Source of the DNA: Prevotella sp.
GTDB taxonomy: Bacteria; Bacteroidota; Bacteroidia; Bacteroidales; Bacteroidaceae
Direction: 5' to 3'
Assembly (NCBI GenBank): GCA_016286995.1
Contig: JAEEVA010000013.1
Span: 1-64,000 of the forward strand
Length of the DNA stretch: 64,000 nt
Positions 28,841 through 39,800 of this stretch are shown here, piece by piece (positions within the stretch are counted from its first letter, which is position 1; each line of letters starts with the position of its first letter). The position numbers were made by a program, and so were the translations under genes. The notes below the pieces were generated by a model that saw only the letters and a list, made by a program, of their open reading frames with translations, had not been told where the DNA came from and did no database searches.

Positions 28841-29929
28841 ATGAAGTACCTTTCAGTTTTCATCCTTTTCATCGCAATCTTGCTGCAATCGTGCAGCAAG
28901 ATTGACGATGATTTGTCTAACTGCGGTAAGGACTTTAAGCTGGACTACGAGTTGCGCTTGGTGACCAACATGACCACTGAGCTGCACACCCAGTTGGGTC
29001 TGGAAACCGACGTACAGTTGGCAGCTGACCTGAAGGAGCATCTGAAAGGTATCTTTACTGACTACGCCCACGACGTGGACCTGTCGTTCTACGACACCCA
29101 GGGCGACTCCATCCGTCTGCAGCACGACCAGCACATCATGGATGCCAACCAGCAGAGCTACGTGCTCAACCTGCCAATGCGCGAATACATGCATCTGGCC
29201 GTAGCCAACGTGGTGAACAATCCTGTGGTCGATCTGACCAACGACGAACGCTGTCACCCCTCACGCCTCGCCACTACGGTTGGCAATGTGATTGGCGGCA
29301 ATGCCGGTGACACCATCGCCTCGCATACCACGGGTCTCTTTACCGCCCGTCTGCCGATGGATGTCAAGGAAGGCGTCGACCAGACGTTCCACGTCCGCCT
29401 CTATATGGCTAACTGCGCTGTAGCACTGGTCGTCGATGATGCCGACGCCTATGGCATCCGCGACATCAAGGTCTACTCTACAGGCTTTGCCACTGGTTTC
29501 AACATTGCCGACAGTGCCTTCATCTACAGCGAAAAGACGCCCATCATCCGGACGACCGACGTGGCAACGACAGATACTGGCACACGCTGTTTCTGCTCAG
29601 TCAACTTCCCATCAAGGGACGTCCGCTTTAAGGACGAAACGACAGCAGCAGGAATGACACGTACCGTCATCGAGGCTGAAGAGTTCTTCGTGGCTCCCAC
29701 CAGTGACAAGAGCCTGTTTGAACTGATAGCCTATGTCACGATGGCCAATGGCAGCATCACCAAGACCAACCTGTATATCAGGAGGCCACTGCGTGCCGGA
29801 CAGCTGATGATTATCCGCTCGCGGACCAGAAGCGATGGCGGACTGGATGTCAAGGACCATCACGACACGGTGGGTGTCAGCGTACAAATCGACTGGGGCA
29901 AGGGCGGACATTTCGACCCCGTCCTATAA
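28841..29929 (+). CDS. FimB/Mfa2-like pilus anchor lipoprotein
   Basis: 362 residues from ATG 28841 (an in-frame TTG lies two codons upstream). The lipobox LLQSC gives lipidated Cys18, followed by the KIDDDLSNCGKDFKLDYEL start that resembles FimB/Mfa2 proteins. Unlike its neighbours it has no Thr-Arg cleavage site after the Cys, as expected for an anchor that stays lipidated in the outer membrane and sets fibre length. Two strand-rich domains follow. It is in the middle of the operon between pilin genes. Confidence 0.75.
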   Translation: MKYLSVFILFIAILLQSCSKIDDDLSNCGKDFKLDYELRLVTNMTTELHTQLGLETDVQLAADLKEHLKGIFTDYAHDVDLSFYDTQGDSIRLQHDQHIMDANQQSYVLNLPMREYMHLAVANVVNNPVVDLTNDERCHPSRLATTVGNVIGGNAGDTIASHTTGLFTARLPMDVKEGVDQTFHVRLYMANCAVALVVDDADAYGIRDIKVYSTGFATGFNIADSAFIYSEKTPIIRTTDVATTDTGTRCFCSVNFPSRDVRFKDETTAAGMTRTVIEAEEFFVAPTSDKSLFELIAYVTMANGSITKTNLYIRRPLRAGQLMIIRSRTRSDGGLDVKDHHDTVGVSVQIDWGKGGHFDPVL

Positions 29930-29951
29930 TATATATAATAAGGTATAGAGA

Positions 29952-31685
29952 ATGACTGACATTCGACACTTCTTCTCCGCTATGCTGCTGGGCACGATGT
30001 TGCTATCGTGCTCGGAAGCCGAAGTGTCGTCGGATGCTGTGGTAAGAAGCCAGCTGGCATTCAGCGTCAGTCAAATGTCACAACAGACCCGCCAGGGCCT
30101 GGACGTGGTACAAGAGAATCCCAACGATTATCGTGGCATCGACCATCTGGACGTCATGTCGTTCATCACTGCCAGTCCCACAACACCTGTGGCCGTTACT
30201 GACGAGCCTTTGGAAGACTTGGCTTCGGGTACTGAAGCCGACCGCGTCAGTGGCAAGGAATACTACTACCTGGATGAATATATGCTGAAGAGCGGCACCA
30301 ACCGCGTGCTGGTGTATGGACAGGCAAAAGCCAAAAGTGGCAAGGATTCGAATACGGAGAACGGCAAACTAAACACCACGCTCAACGGTGTCACCAAGCC
30401 TGCCGACATCACGTTCAGTCTGGAATCTATCTGCAAGGAAGACAATGCCGGAACAGGAGTGACGGACCCAGACCGTGATGAAGAGTTCGACCCTGCCTGG
30501 AACTTGGCAAACTATCTGACGACTATTGCCAACACCTCTGGCTGGAGCGAGAATGCGGACTTGAAGAACCGCTATCTGAACTTCATCCATGCCGACACGG
30601 ACGGTTCAGGTCTGATATGCGGATCAGCAGCACATATCAAGGCGTATGTCAAAGCTCTGAAACAGGAGTTGCAGGCGATAATAGTTGCCGAGGGTACCAG
30701 CGACGACACCAAGGCACTATGTACTACCATCATCGAAAATATTGGAAACACGGAAGACGCAACGTCTTGTGTCAACAACGGCTATCCCGGCACGCTCGGC
30801 CTGCCTGATGCTGCTGCCGTACTTCGCTGGATAGGCAGTGAGAACAGATTCCGCGTTCTCACGAAGGCCAGCACGCTGGACAACATCAACGACGTTACAC
30901 GCTACGCCTATCCTGCCGAGCTCTGGTACTACGTCAACAGCGGTGTCTGCACGTCAGAGAATCCTGTGACGAAGGTAGACTACAAGAACAGCAGCAATTG
31001 GGAAGCCCTGCTCGCTGAAAAGTACACAGCAGGTCCGACGGTCAATAACCACACACGCTCGGTGGCAGTAGAGAGTCCCCTGCAATATGGCGTGGCACGT
31101 CTGAAAATGATTCTGGAGCCTATAACCGGTGGAGACAATGGTTTGAAAGATGCTAAGGATGAGGTCATCGTGGCTGCAAACACTACTGCGAATTATCCTT
31201 TGACGGGTGTAGTCATCGGTGCACAGTATCCCGTTGGCTTCGACTTTAAGCCACTTGCCACGAAGAGCGATGACAACAAATGCTTTATCTACGACACGGT
31301 GGTAGGCGACAAGGACACGGAAACAAGCAAATGGACCGTGAACACCCTGGTGCTTCAGACCTACGAAGAAGAACGCGTGCCGGTTATCCTGGAACTGACC
31401 AATCCAGAAGATGGAACGGAGTTTACTGGCAGGGATGGTGTTGTCTATCCCGGTACCAAATTCTACCTCATCGGCATGGCTAACGGTACCGACGAAGGAT
31501 ACGGCACAGAGAGCTACAACCGCGTATTCACGCAGGACTTCATCACCCAGCTGACCCTGAAGGTCAATTCATTGGCCAATGCCTACACCTGTATGCCCGA
31601 CCTAAAGCAGCCGCGACTGGAAGTCGGCGTTGAGGTTAAGACGAAATGGATTCAATCCACGACAACAACGGTAATACTCGATTAA
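29952..31685 (+). CDS. Type V pilus lipoprotein subunit 3
   Basis: 577 residues, a clear paralogue of subunit 1. The lipobox LLSC gives Cys20. The site QQTRQGLDVVQEN (Arg47) repeats the TRQGLD(I/V)VQ of subunit 1, and YRGIDHLDVMSF parallels FRGITGIKLFPF. The shared C-terminal block is FYLIGMA, RVFTQDFITQLTLKV and MPDLKQPRLEVGVEVKTKW. It is probably an alternative or accessory pilin exported as a lipoprotein to the outer membrane. It begins 22 bp after the anchor gene. Confidence 0.75.
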   Translation: MTDIRHFFSAMLLGTMLLSCSEAEVSSDAVVRSQLAFSVSQMSQQTRQGLDVVQENPNDYRGIDHLDVMSFITASPTTPVAVTDEPLEDLASGTEADRVSGKEYYYLDEYMLKSGTNRVLVYGQAKAKSGKDSNTENGKLNTTLNGVTKPADITFSLESICKEDNAGTGVTDPDRDEEFDPAWNLANYLTTIANTSGWSENADLKNRYLNFIHADTDGSGLICGSAAHIKAYVKALKQELQAIIVAEGTSDDTKALCTTIIENIGNTEDATSCVNNGYPGTLGLPDAAAVLRWIGSENRFRVLTKASTLDNINDVTRYAYPAELWYYVNSGVCTSENPVTKVDYKNSSNWEALLAEKYTAGPTVNNHTRSVAVESPLQYGVARLKMILEPITGGDNGLKDAKDEVIVAANTTANYPLTGVVIGAQYPVGFDFKPLATKSDDNKCFIYDTVVGDKDTETSKWTVNTLVLQTYEEERVPVILELTNPEDGTEFTGRDGVVYPGTKFYLIGMANGTDEGYGTESYNRVFTQDFITQLTLKVNSLANAYTCMPDLKQPRLEVGVEVKTKWIQSTTTTVILD

Positions 31686-31688
31686 GAT

Positions 31689-32828
31689 ATGACAAAGATA
31701 CTCATGATCATGACCAGCTTGCTGCTGCTAACGGCCTGCAGCACTTCTTCGTCCGACGACAACGGCGGTCAGGAGGTGCAGCAGCCCAGCATGTTGAGTG
31801 TCTATGTCAGCTCACCGTTGCAACAGACGCTGACGCGTGCTGACGTGGGAGAAATCGATGCCATAGGTGACGAGAGCAAGGTGGTGAGTATGCAGATATG
31901 GATTTACGAAAACAAATCTGGCAGGAAGGTGGGACACCTTAAGACTACCGAGACAGTCACGCTGAACATGAGTAGTGGTGCCGTCTACCAGATTCCCGTA
32001 GACGACGCCTTTGCCAAGAACAAACCCAATGTTGATGTCTATGTCGTAGCCAATGTGACGAATGCCAACTGCGGCGTTGAAGAAGATGCCCTGAGCGAGG
32101 CCAGTTCATGGGATAAAGTCCAGGAAAAAGCTAAGATTGATGAGGCACATTTCGGTCTGACTACACCACCCACCACTGAAGTTCCTACAGACGGCCTGCC
32201 CATGTCGGGAATACTGGAAGACCAACCCATTGCCGGTGATGCTCCTGTACTGCGCGTGGGCACAACGAGCCAGATAGCCTACGTACCACTGACCCGTGCC
32301 GTATCGAAGATAAGGTTTGTGTTTGCCAATACTGCGGGTACATCAGATGCACTAAGCATCACTGATATCACCCTGAGCGACGGCATGATTCCAAAAGAAG
32401 AATACCTGTTCCCCAACTCCCAGCAGCCGAACTACAACAGTGAGCCTGCCTCACTATTGTCGACGGATATTGACCCAGTAAAATGTACAGCGAATCCTGC
32501 AACCTATGTCTATAATGGAGAGACCCAGACGGCACAGCAGTATGAAGAGCTGATAGCTACTGGTATCTCGAGTGAAGAACTTTCCCCGGTAGGTCCCTAC
32601 TACCTGCGTGAGTCTAACAAACGTTTGGAAGGAACCATTACTTATAAGGTAGGAAATGGTATAGCGCAAACGGCTACATTCCGCATGTCGGAAACTGGCG
32701 ACTTCAAGCGTAACCATTCGTGGATTGTCTATGCATACTACGAGGGACTCTCGGGTATGCAAGTCGTCACTGTCGATGTGTTGGACTGGGTGCCGACAAC
32801 AGGCAGCCATATAGTACATAATTGGTAA
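31689..32828 (+). CDS. Pilus-associated lipoprotein (FimA-like accessory/tip)
   Basis: 379 residues. The lipobox LLTAC gives Cys17. A Thr49-Arg50 site (QTLTRADVG) fits arginine-protease maturation. The middle part, GLPMSGILEDQP followed by VPLTRAVSKIRFVF, is the typical FimA-superfamily pattern (MSG...RAVSKI). The C-terminus FKRNHSWIVYAYYEG with VVTVDVLDW resembles accessory or tip fimbrillins. It starts 3 bp after subunit 3. The exact role (tip or accessory) is an inference from length and order. Confidence 0.72.
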   Translation: MTKILMIMTSLLLLTACSTSSSDDNGGQEVQQPSMLSVYVSSPLQQTLTRADVGEIDAIGDESKVVSMQIWIYENKSGRKVGHLKTTETVTLNMSSGAVYQIPVDDAFAKNKPNVDVYVVANVTNANCGVEEDALSEASSWDKVQEKAKIDEAHFGLTTPPTTEVPTDGLPMSGILEDQPIAGDAPVLRVGTTSQIAYVPLTRAVSKIRFVFANTAGTSDALSITDITLSDGMIPKEEYLFPNSQQPNYNSEPASLLSTDIDPVKCTANPATYVYNGETQTAQQYEELIATGISSEELSPVGPYYLRESNKRLEGTITYKVGNGIAQTATFRMSETGDFKRNHSWIVYAYYEGLSGMQVVTVDVLDWVPTTGSHIVHNW

Positions 32829-32842
32829 AAGAGAAATGAAGA

Positions 32843-33850
32843 ATGAGAAATGAAAGATTGACATATCGTATCCTGCTTTTCATTTCAGCTTTACTGATAG
32901 CGGCCTGCTCCAATGATTCGGATGAGTTCAAGGAGCCGGACAACTGTCTCAGTATGGTATCGTTTACCCGTGGTGACGAACCGTCAAATCCGTTTACCGT
33001 TACTGAGGACTATTCCCCCGTCGGCGTGTTCCTCGTGGAGGGTGACGGAACAACGCAGAGTGGCCGCTTCGTATTCAAGGCTAACGAAACCATCTGGAAG
33101 TCCAGCATAGAGGTGACATCCAACCATGATTATGCCATCTACGGCTATGCTCCGGCCAATGTGGGTACAGTGACCCTGTCGGACGAAACACTTGACGGTG
33201 CCACTATGACCTTCAGCAACCTGCCTACTGTCAGTAGCCAGGATATCTGCTTTGTGGTTGGTGTACAGCAAGTCAATAATATTAATGATACGAAAAACAT
33301 TCCTTTGGGACAATTCGGCTTTACAGGCAAGAGCGAAAAGAACTTCGTTAACCTGCTGATGGATCATGTCTATGCTTCGATATGCTTCAAGGTGGAGATA
33401 GACCCAGAATATGCCGCACTACGTGACATCAAGCTCAGAGGCATGACTCTGCAGAGTACCAAGGCTACCGCTAAAGCGACTGTGACGCTGGCTGCCAATA
33501 CGGAGAATACAAGCCCCGTGGTGAGTGCCACCTACTCTGATTTGGCTGGAACAGGTCGAGAGGCACAGTTCTTCGACAGTGACACGGGTGTAGATCTTAC
33601 TGCTGACGCAGCTATTCAGGCTACCTGTTGCTTCGTACCTACACTGGCTAATGACCTGTCGCTGATCACCACCTACGATGTCTACGACAGAAAAACGAAA
33701 AAAATCAGCGAGCGCACAGCAACGAACAAGCTGCCGAACATCACCATTGCCCGTGGCAAACGTATGACGATGACCCTGACAGTGCAGCCCACCTACCTCT
33801 ATGTGCTCTCTGACAATGATCTCGACAACCCGACGATAACGATTAATTGA
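32843..33850 (+). CDS. Fimbrillin family lipoprotein (Mfa-like)
   Basis: 335 residues. The lipobox IAAC gives Cys22, with Thr42-Arg43 (VSFTRGDEP) only 21 residues later. Features of the Mfa-like fimbrillin family include PVGVFLVEGDG, IWKSSIEVTSNHDYAIYGYAP and the TIARGKRMTMTLTV C-terminal region. The gene is separated from its upstream neighbour by a short AGAAATG heptad array that supplies its ATG. A 9-bp spacer separates it from the giant T9SS-type protein gene. It is probably the last pilin-like subunit of the operon. Confidence 0.72.
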   Translation: MRNERLTYRILLFISALLIAACSNDSDEFKEPDNCLSMVSFTRGDEPSNPFTVTEDYSPVGVFLVEGDGTTQSGRFVFKANETIWKSSIEVTSNHDYAIYGYAPANVGTVTLSDETLDGATMTFSNLPTVSSQDICFVVGVQQVNNINDTKNIPLGQFGFTGKSEKNFVNLLMDHVYASICFKVEIDPEYAALRDIKLRGMTLQSTKATAKATVTLAANTENTSPVVSATYSDLAGTGREAQFFDSDTGVDLTADAAIQATCCFVPTLANDLSLITTYDVYDRKTKKISERTATNKLPNITIARGKRMTMTLTVQPTYLYVLSDNDLDNPTITIN

Positions 33851-33859
33851 TAATTGAGA

Positions 33860-36800
33860 ATGCGTAAGATATTGACCATTGTGCTTTGTTCACTGTCTGC
33901 ATTGATGATGCAGGCCCAGGTACGAATTGGCGGTAGCGTCTATGGTGGCGGTAATGCCGGTGATACGGGTGGAAGTACCACCGTCACCGTGAGGGCTGGC
34001 GACCTGAACTGCGTCTTCGGCGGAGCACGTATGGCCAACATCGAGGGTTCAGCCTTTGTCAACATTGACGGCGAGCATGCTTCCAACTATATCCTGATTA
34101 ACCGCGTCTATGGCGGTAACGATATATCAGGAGAGATTGGTACATCAGATAATTTACCGACACCAGTGGCATCAAATACCGATGGCGTAAACAATACATG
34201 GAACGCTTTTGTGCATATCTCAGCAAAAAACATTTCCACCTATACAGCAGAAGAAGCTGCTGCCTATAATACTGCACATCAACTTGAAGAAGGTCAGGCC
34301 GGTTATGTCTCTGAAGGAGATGTAAAAGAAGATTCCAACCAGCCTATCTATATCGGCCAGCTCTTTGGCGGCGGCAATGGTGAATATTACTATTATAATA
34401 ACGTTACCGACGGAAAACATTACATCTATCAGTCTGAAAAAGACTTTACAGATGGCAAGGCTCCCATCGCTTCTAATGAGACAGGCTTTAATCTACCCAA
34501 TATAGACAAGACATACGTTGATGTTCATGGCGGTTCCATCGTCTATGCCTACGGTGGCGGCAACAATGCCACGGTGACGGAAAGTACGGTCATCTGCGTG
34601 GATAACCCCACTGCAGTGGTGAACACCATTATCGACCCCACTAACCCCAAGGCTGATGATGACGGTGAGCTGCTGACGAACGCACGCTTCAAGGAGATGG
34701 GTATCAATACCAGTCTCTCCTATCCTGGCAGTGATGAATACCAAATAGGCCGTTTCTTCGGCGGTAACAATCAGGAGGTGATGGCCATCCGACCGACGTG
34801 GCACTTGCAGTCAGGAAAGATCCGTAACCTCTATAGTGGCGGAAACAGAGGTGACATGACCAGTGAAGTAGGTCTATTGCTGGAAATACCAAAGACATCT
34901 ACCATCGTAGTAGACAATCTCTTTGGCGGCTGCCGAATGGCTAACGTCGATCCTAAGGACGAAAACGGCAATCCCGTGGAGGTCACGAATGCTGCCTTGA
35001 ACAAGGCTTTCGGCTACATGACAGAGGCCGAATACCAATATCACTTCCCCGACAAGCTGTCGGCACGTGTACTGGTTCGTGGCGGCGACATCCACAATGT
35101 CTATGGCGGCAATGATATCACGGGTAGTGTGAAGGGTGGCAATGCCGTGGGTATCTATACCAGCATCAGTGGCGATGTCTATGGTGGTGGTAACGGTTCT
35201 TATCCCTATACGGACAATGACAAGCTGAAGGACAATGATATCTATGGTGACTTATACTATGGTGACTTCATGACAGAAAAAGGGTACACCTCCTCTGTTG
35301 AGGCACTTAATGCCTTCCGTCCCAATGCCGAGGCCGTGTCACTCCGTGTGGCAGGCAATGCTATTACTCAACAGAACGGTGAAAATCTCGAAGTCACCAG
35401 TATCAACCCCACCATTATCGGCGGTGCCATTTATGTTGGTGGTAACAGTGCATCACTGAAGAAGAAAGAGGGTGAAGAGAACCCGATGGTAGAGCTGAAA
35501 ATCGGTTCATACGTCATTGCCGACAACGTGTTCTTGGGCAATAATGGCTATAACATGGTGCAAAACAAGAATCCACGCGATGTCTTGAGCGTCATGTCCG
35601 GCAATGCCATTGACGAGAACAACGCTGAAATCAAAGACGCTGGTAACAACCCCATAGACTTCAGCAGCATCAATCTGACCAACTCGGCTACCTTTGCTGC
35701 CTACATGGACGGCTGCGCCATGGACATCAGACCCAGCGTGGTCTTCGATGATGCCACGCGTGGCGACCCCGCTACTTACGAAGACTACTCAACCTACTTC
35801 GGTTCTATATACTGTGGTGGTAATGTGGGTAGCATGACCGATCCTGACCAGACCACGATAGACTTTAAACGAAAGATCGTCGTCTTCGACAAGGTGGTGG
35901 GTGGCTGTAACAATGCCTATGTCCCCGCCAAGTCTAACGTTAACGCTGAATACATCGGTGGTATCATCGGTTCCACATCGGAACGGGCTGAAAACGGCTT
36001 CAATGACAAGAAAGGAAACATCCGAAACCGTCTGGTGATAAACTTCAACGGTCTAAAGATACAGCCCAAGCGGTGGAGAATCACCGAGGGAACATATCAA
36101 GACGATGCACCAACTGCTGATGATGCTCGTCCAGAGAATTACCCCAACCAGTATCTCATTTGGAATACTGTAGATGGTGCCGGCAACCCCACTTCACCTG
36201 TCACATCAATGGTCACATCCAGTTCAAGTTACGACTCACAGACAGGAACCATCACCAGTAGTGATGCAGACAAGGAACGTCGTTTTAAGGGGGGCAACAT
36301 CTATGGTGGCTGTTACCAGAGCGGTGTCGTCAATGGTAATGTAGTCATCAACCTCAACAACTCTATCATCGACAGAGATATCCTCTTTGACGAAGTTGCT
36401 GAGGACGAAGAAGGCGAAGCAATCCTTTACGGTCACGATAACTTTACCATCAAGGAACGCCGTACGGGAGTTATCCTCGACGAACAGGGTATGGATGTAC
36501 TCGGTGGAGCACTGAATGTTTTCGGTGGTGGCAAGGGTGCCGGCACGGAAATATGGGGTAGCACCACCATCAACTTGAATGCAGGTTATACATTCCAGCT
36601 CTTCGGCGGCAGTGAGGAGGGTGTTATCGGCAGACCCAAGGCCAACGGTAGTTACCCCTTCTCCTATAAGATAGACGATGGTACTACTGATGGTGTTACC
36701 ATCAATAAGGCATATAGCTACGACCCGAAATACAGCTGCTACGTCAACCTGAGGGGTGCTAACGCCGGTGTGTCGAAACAGGCTGACCATAGCGAGGCCA

Positions 36801-39800
36801 TGGCTGAGTGTGAATTCATGTATGGTGGCGGTTTCTTCGGTCCTATCATCGGCAACACCGTCATTAACCTGGGTAAGGGACGTATCTTCAACAGTTTTGC
36901 CGGCTCATGTAATGCCGACATCTTAGGACATACCGAGACCTATATTGGTCGTCATGTGAAGAAGGACTACGAAAACAATATGAGCGCCAATGCCGCCAGT
37001 GAGGACACCTATGAAGGTGGATTCCCCTGGATTCGAGACAAGATATATGGCGGTAACGACCTGGGTGGACGCATTTTGGGTGAAAAGGACTTTTCTTCTA
37101 GAGTCAACATCAATACGCTCAGCATGGTTCATGGCTATGACAAGACCAGCAATCCTGCCCCAGACGTTGTCAAAGCCTCCGCTTATCTGGAATATCTACA
37201 AGGTCGTGTTGATGCCATCTTCGGTGGCTGCTATGGTACCTACGACTATACGGAGGACCGTTTCACTAGCAGAGGATACACCAATCCAGACGGCAGCGAA
37301 AGGGAAGGTTTCTACAAGCCCTTCCTGAACAATGCCTTTGTCAACTTCCGTCCCACCTATTATGACGACAAAAACGTTTGTAAGAAGGTCTATGGAGCCG
37401 GACAGGGACAGTCGGGTGAGAGTGCCCGTGACTTATTGCAGAACCGAAGCTACGTGCTCATCGACATTCCACAGACCGTACAGTTCAACAAATTCGGCAA
37501 CATGGAGGTGTTCGGTGCTGGAGAATGGGGCGGCATCGGCATGGGCGTTAACCCCAATGACTTAGTGGATCATCAGGAAACGCAAGGAGAAAATACGGTT
37601 ACTGTCAAGGGTAATCCCGACAAAGCTTCAGCCATTATCGATTTGGTACGCGGCAACATCAGTGCTGCCTACGGTGCCAGCTACAAGGAGGGCTTTACCC
37701 GCCGTACGGTGGTGAACGTCCCTGACGGTGCGACAATCATTATCAACAAGATATTCGGTGGCGGTTACGGTATCGATGAAGACGGCTATCGCAATGTGAA
37801 GCCCTGCGACGCCTACGAGGCACAGGTGAACTACAACAGCGACTTGGCCAATGTGACCAGTGCCATCTATGGTGGCAACAACAACTACCGCCGCACGCTG
37901 TACGCTCAGGTGAACATCCGAAAGCCAGTCTATAATGGTGATACTGACCTGAATGAACAACCCATGACAGCCACTATCTATGGTGCCGGCTATGGTGTCG
38001 GAACATGGGCACAGTACACCGAGGTGAACCTGCTGCCTGGCGCTGAGGTCTACGAGGTCTATGGCGGTGGCCAGATGGGTAGGGTGATGAACAAGAAGTC
38101 TGTGGATGCATGGGCTTCGGAAGCAAATGCCCAGGCAACCTCAGATTACAATACTGCACACACCGCTTGGGTGAATTTGCCTGAAGAAGATAAGGCTACG
38201 ACTCCCGAGCCGCAGGAGCCACAGGATATAGACCTTACCATGGGCGGCTATGCTGACGACGGTTTGAGGAATGTTCTGGTTCATGCTAACCGCGATGGCA
38301 GCAAACACAACACCAATGTGCATATCAACAAGGATGCCATTGTCAACATGTACTATGTTCAAAAGCCAAAAGGTCCGGGTTATTCTGGTGGCTATGCTTA
38401 TGGTGGCGGCTTGGGTGATAGCACTGACGGTACAGGTGACGTGTATGGCACGACCTATATCGACCTGTTGGGCGGTACGGTGAAAAAGGACCTCTATGCT
38501 GCAGGTACCAGCGGCTGCGTGATGAATGAATACAATATCACCAAGGACGATTTCGGCGAAGACTTCATCGCCAGTGCCAACGCCTATATCGAGGGCGGTG
38601 TGGCACGTAACGTCTACGGCGGTGGCTGGGAAGGTACCGTTGGTAAGCATGTGGGTAATATCACTACCGCATGGAGTGGTGATATCCTCGGTGAGACCAA
38701 TGTCGTTATAGGTAAGCTCGACGGAACGGGCTACTACGACGGTATTCCCGCCATTGAGCGTAATGCCTATGGTGGCGGTGAGGGTGGACCGGTCTATGGT
38801 ACGGCACACCTAACGCTGAAAAACGGCTATATCGGCTATGTGTATAACAAGGACGGTACTGATGACCCAGAGACAGACATCGACGAGCATTACGAGGAAA
38901 AGATTGACGACGAGACGTCTGATGTAGCAGGTACGTTATTCGACAGCGGCTGTATCTTCGGCGGCGGCTATATCGACAACAGTAGTGTGGATGTCACGGA
39001 TGTCAAGATGTATGGTGGCTATATCCGTAACAGCCTCTTCGGCGGTGGTGAGATTGCCGCTATCGGACGTGGCACAGCAGACGAGACGGAAGACGAGAAC
39101 GGTGTCGCTAACAAGATACGTAAGTTGACCGGAATCTATAAGGCAGGTGCCACCAACGTCTCTCTCTACGACGGTCATGTGCTTCGCCATGTCTTCGGAG
39201 GTGGACGAGGCTATGACAACTTAGGAGGTCATGGTCATCTGTATTCCGACGGATATGTGTTTGGCAAGACCGGTGTGAACATCTACGGCGGTGAGGTCGG
39301 TACTGAGGAAGGTATGGCTAACGGCTACGGTAACGTGTTCGGCGGTGGCGACGTAGGCTATGTCTATGGTGCCATTATGGAAAATGACGGATTGTATGTT
39401 GGCATCAAGGACGGTGAACGCTATGATGACGAATGGGAAGGCTACTATTATAAGTATAAAATAGGAGAAGATACACCATATACGCCATCTACTACCACAC
39501 CGGCTGCTACCGATACTAACTGGGTGACAGACCCTGTAACAGGTGAATACATACTCACCGAGGACTGTAAGGTGCTGATAGAGCCGCATTGTCGTGCAAA
39601 AGTAGATGTCACTATCAACGGACATTCCTATTCGGCAGGCGATTATGTTCCTACTGAAGATCTCCACCACTTGGGGAATAAGAGTGCAGATGCATCTACA
39701 TGGGCAAATCTCGACGACAAGGGTATCATCATCCATAACGCTGTGTTCGCTGGCGGTAATGTAACATCAGGTTCCGACCAGTTGTACGCTGAGGCGAAGA

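Noticed and set aside
33854..33859. TTG start for the giant protein
   Set aside because: It is two codons before an ATG that gives a standard signal peptide. The same reasoning moved starts at 11870, 28835, 57181 and 58888.
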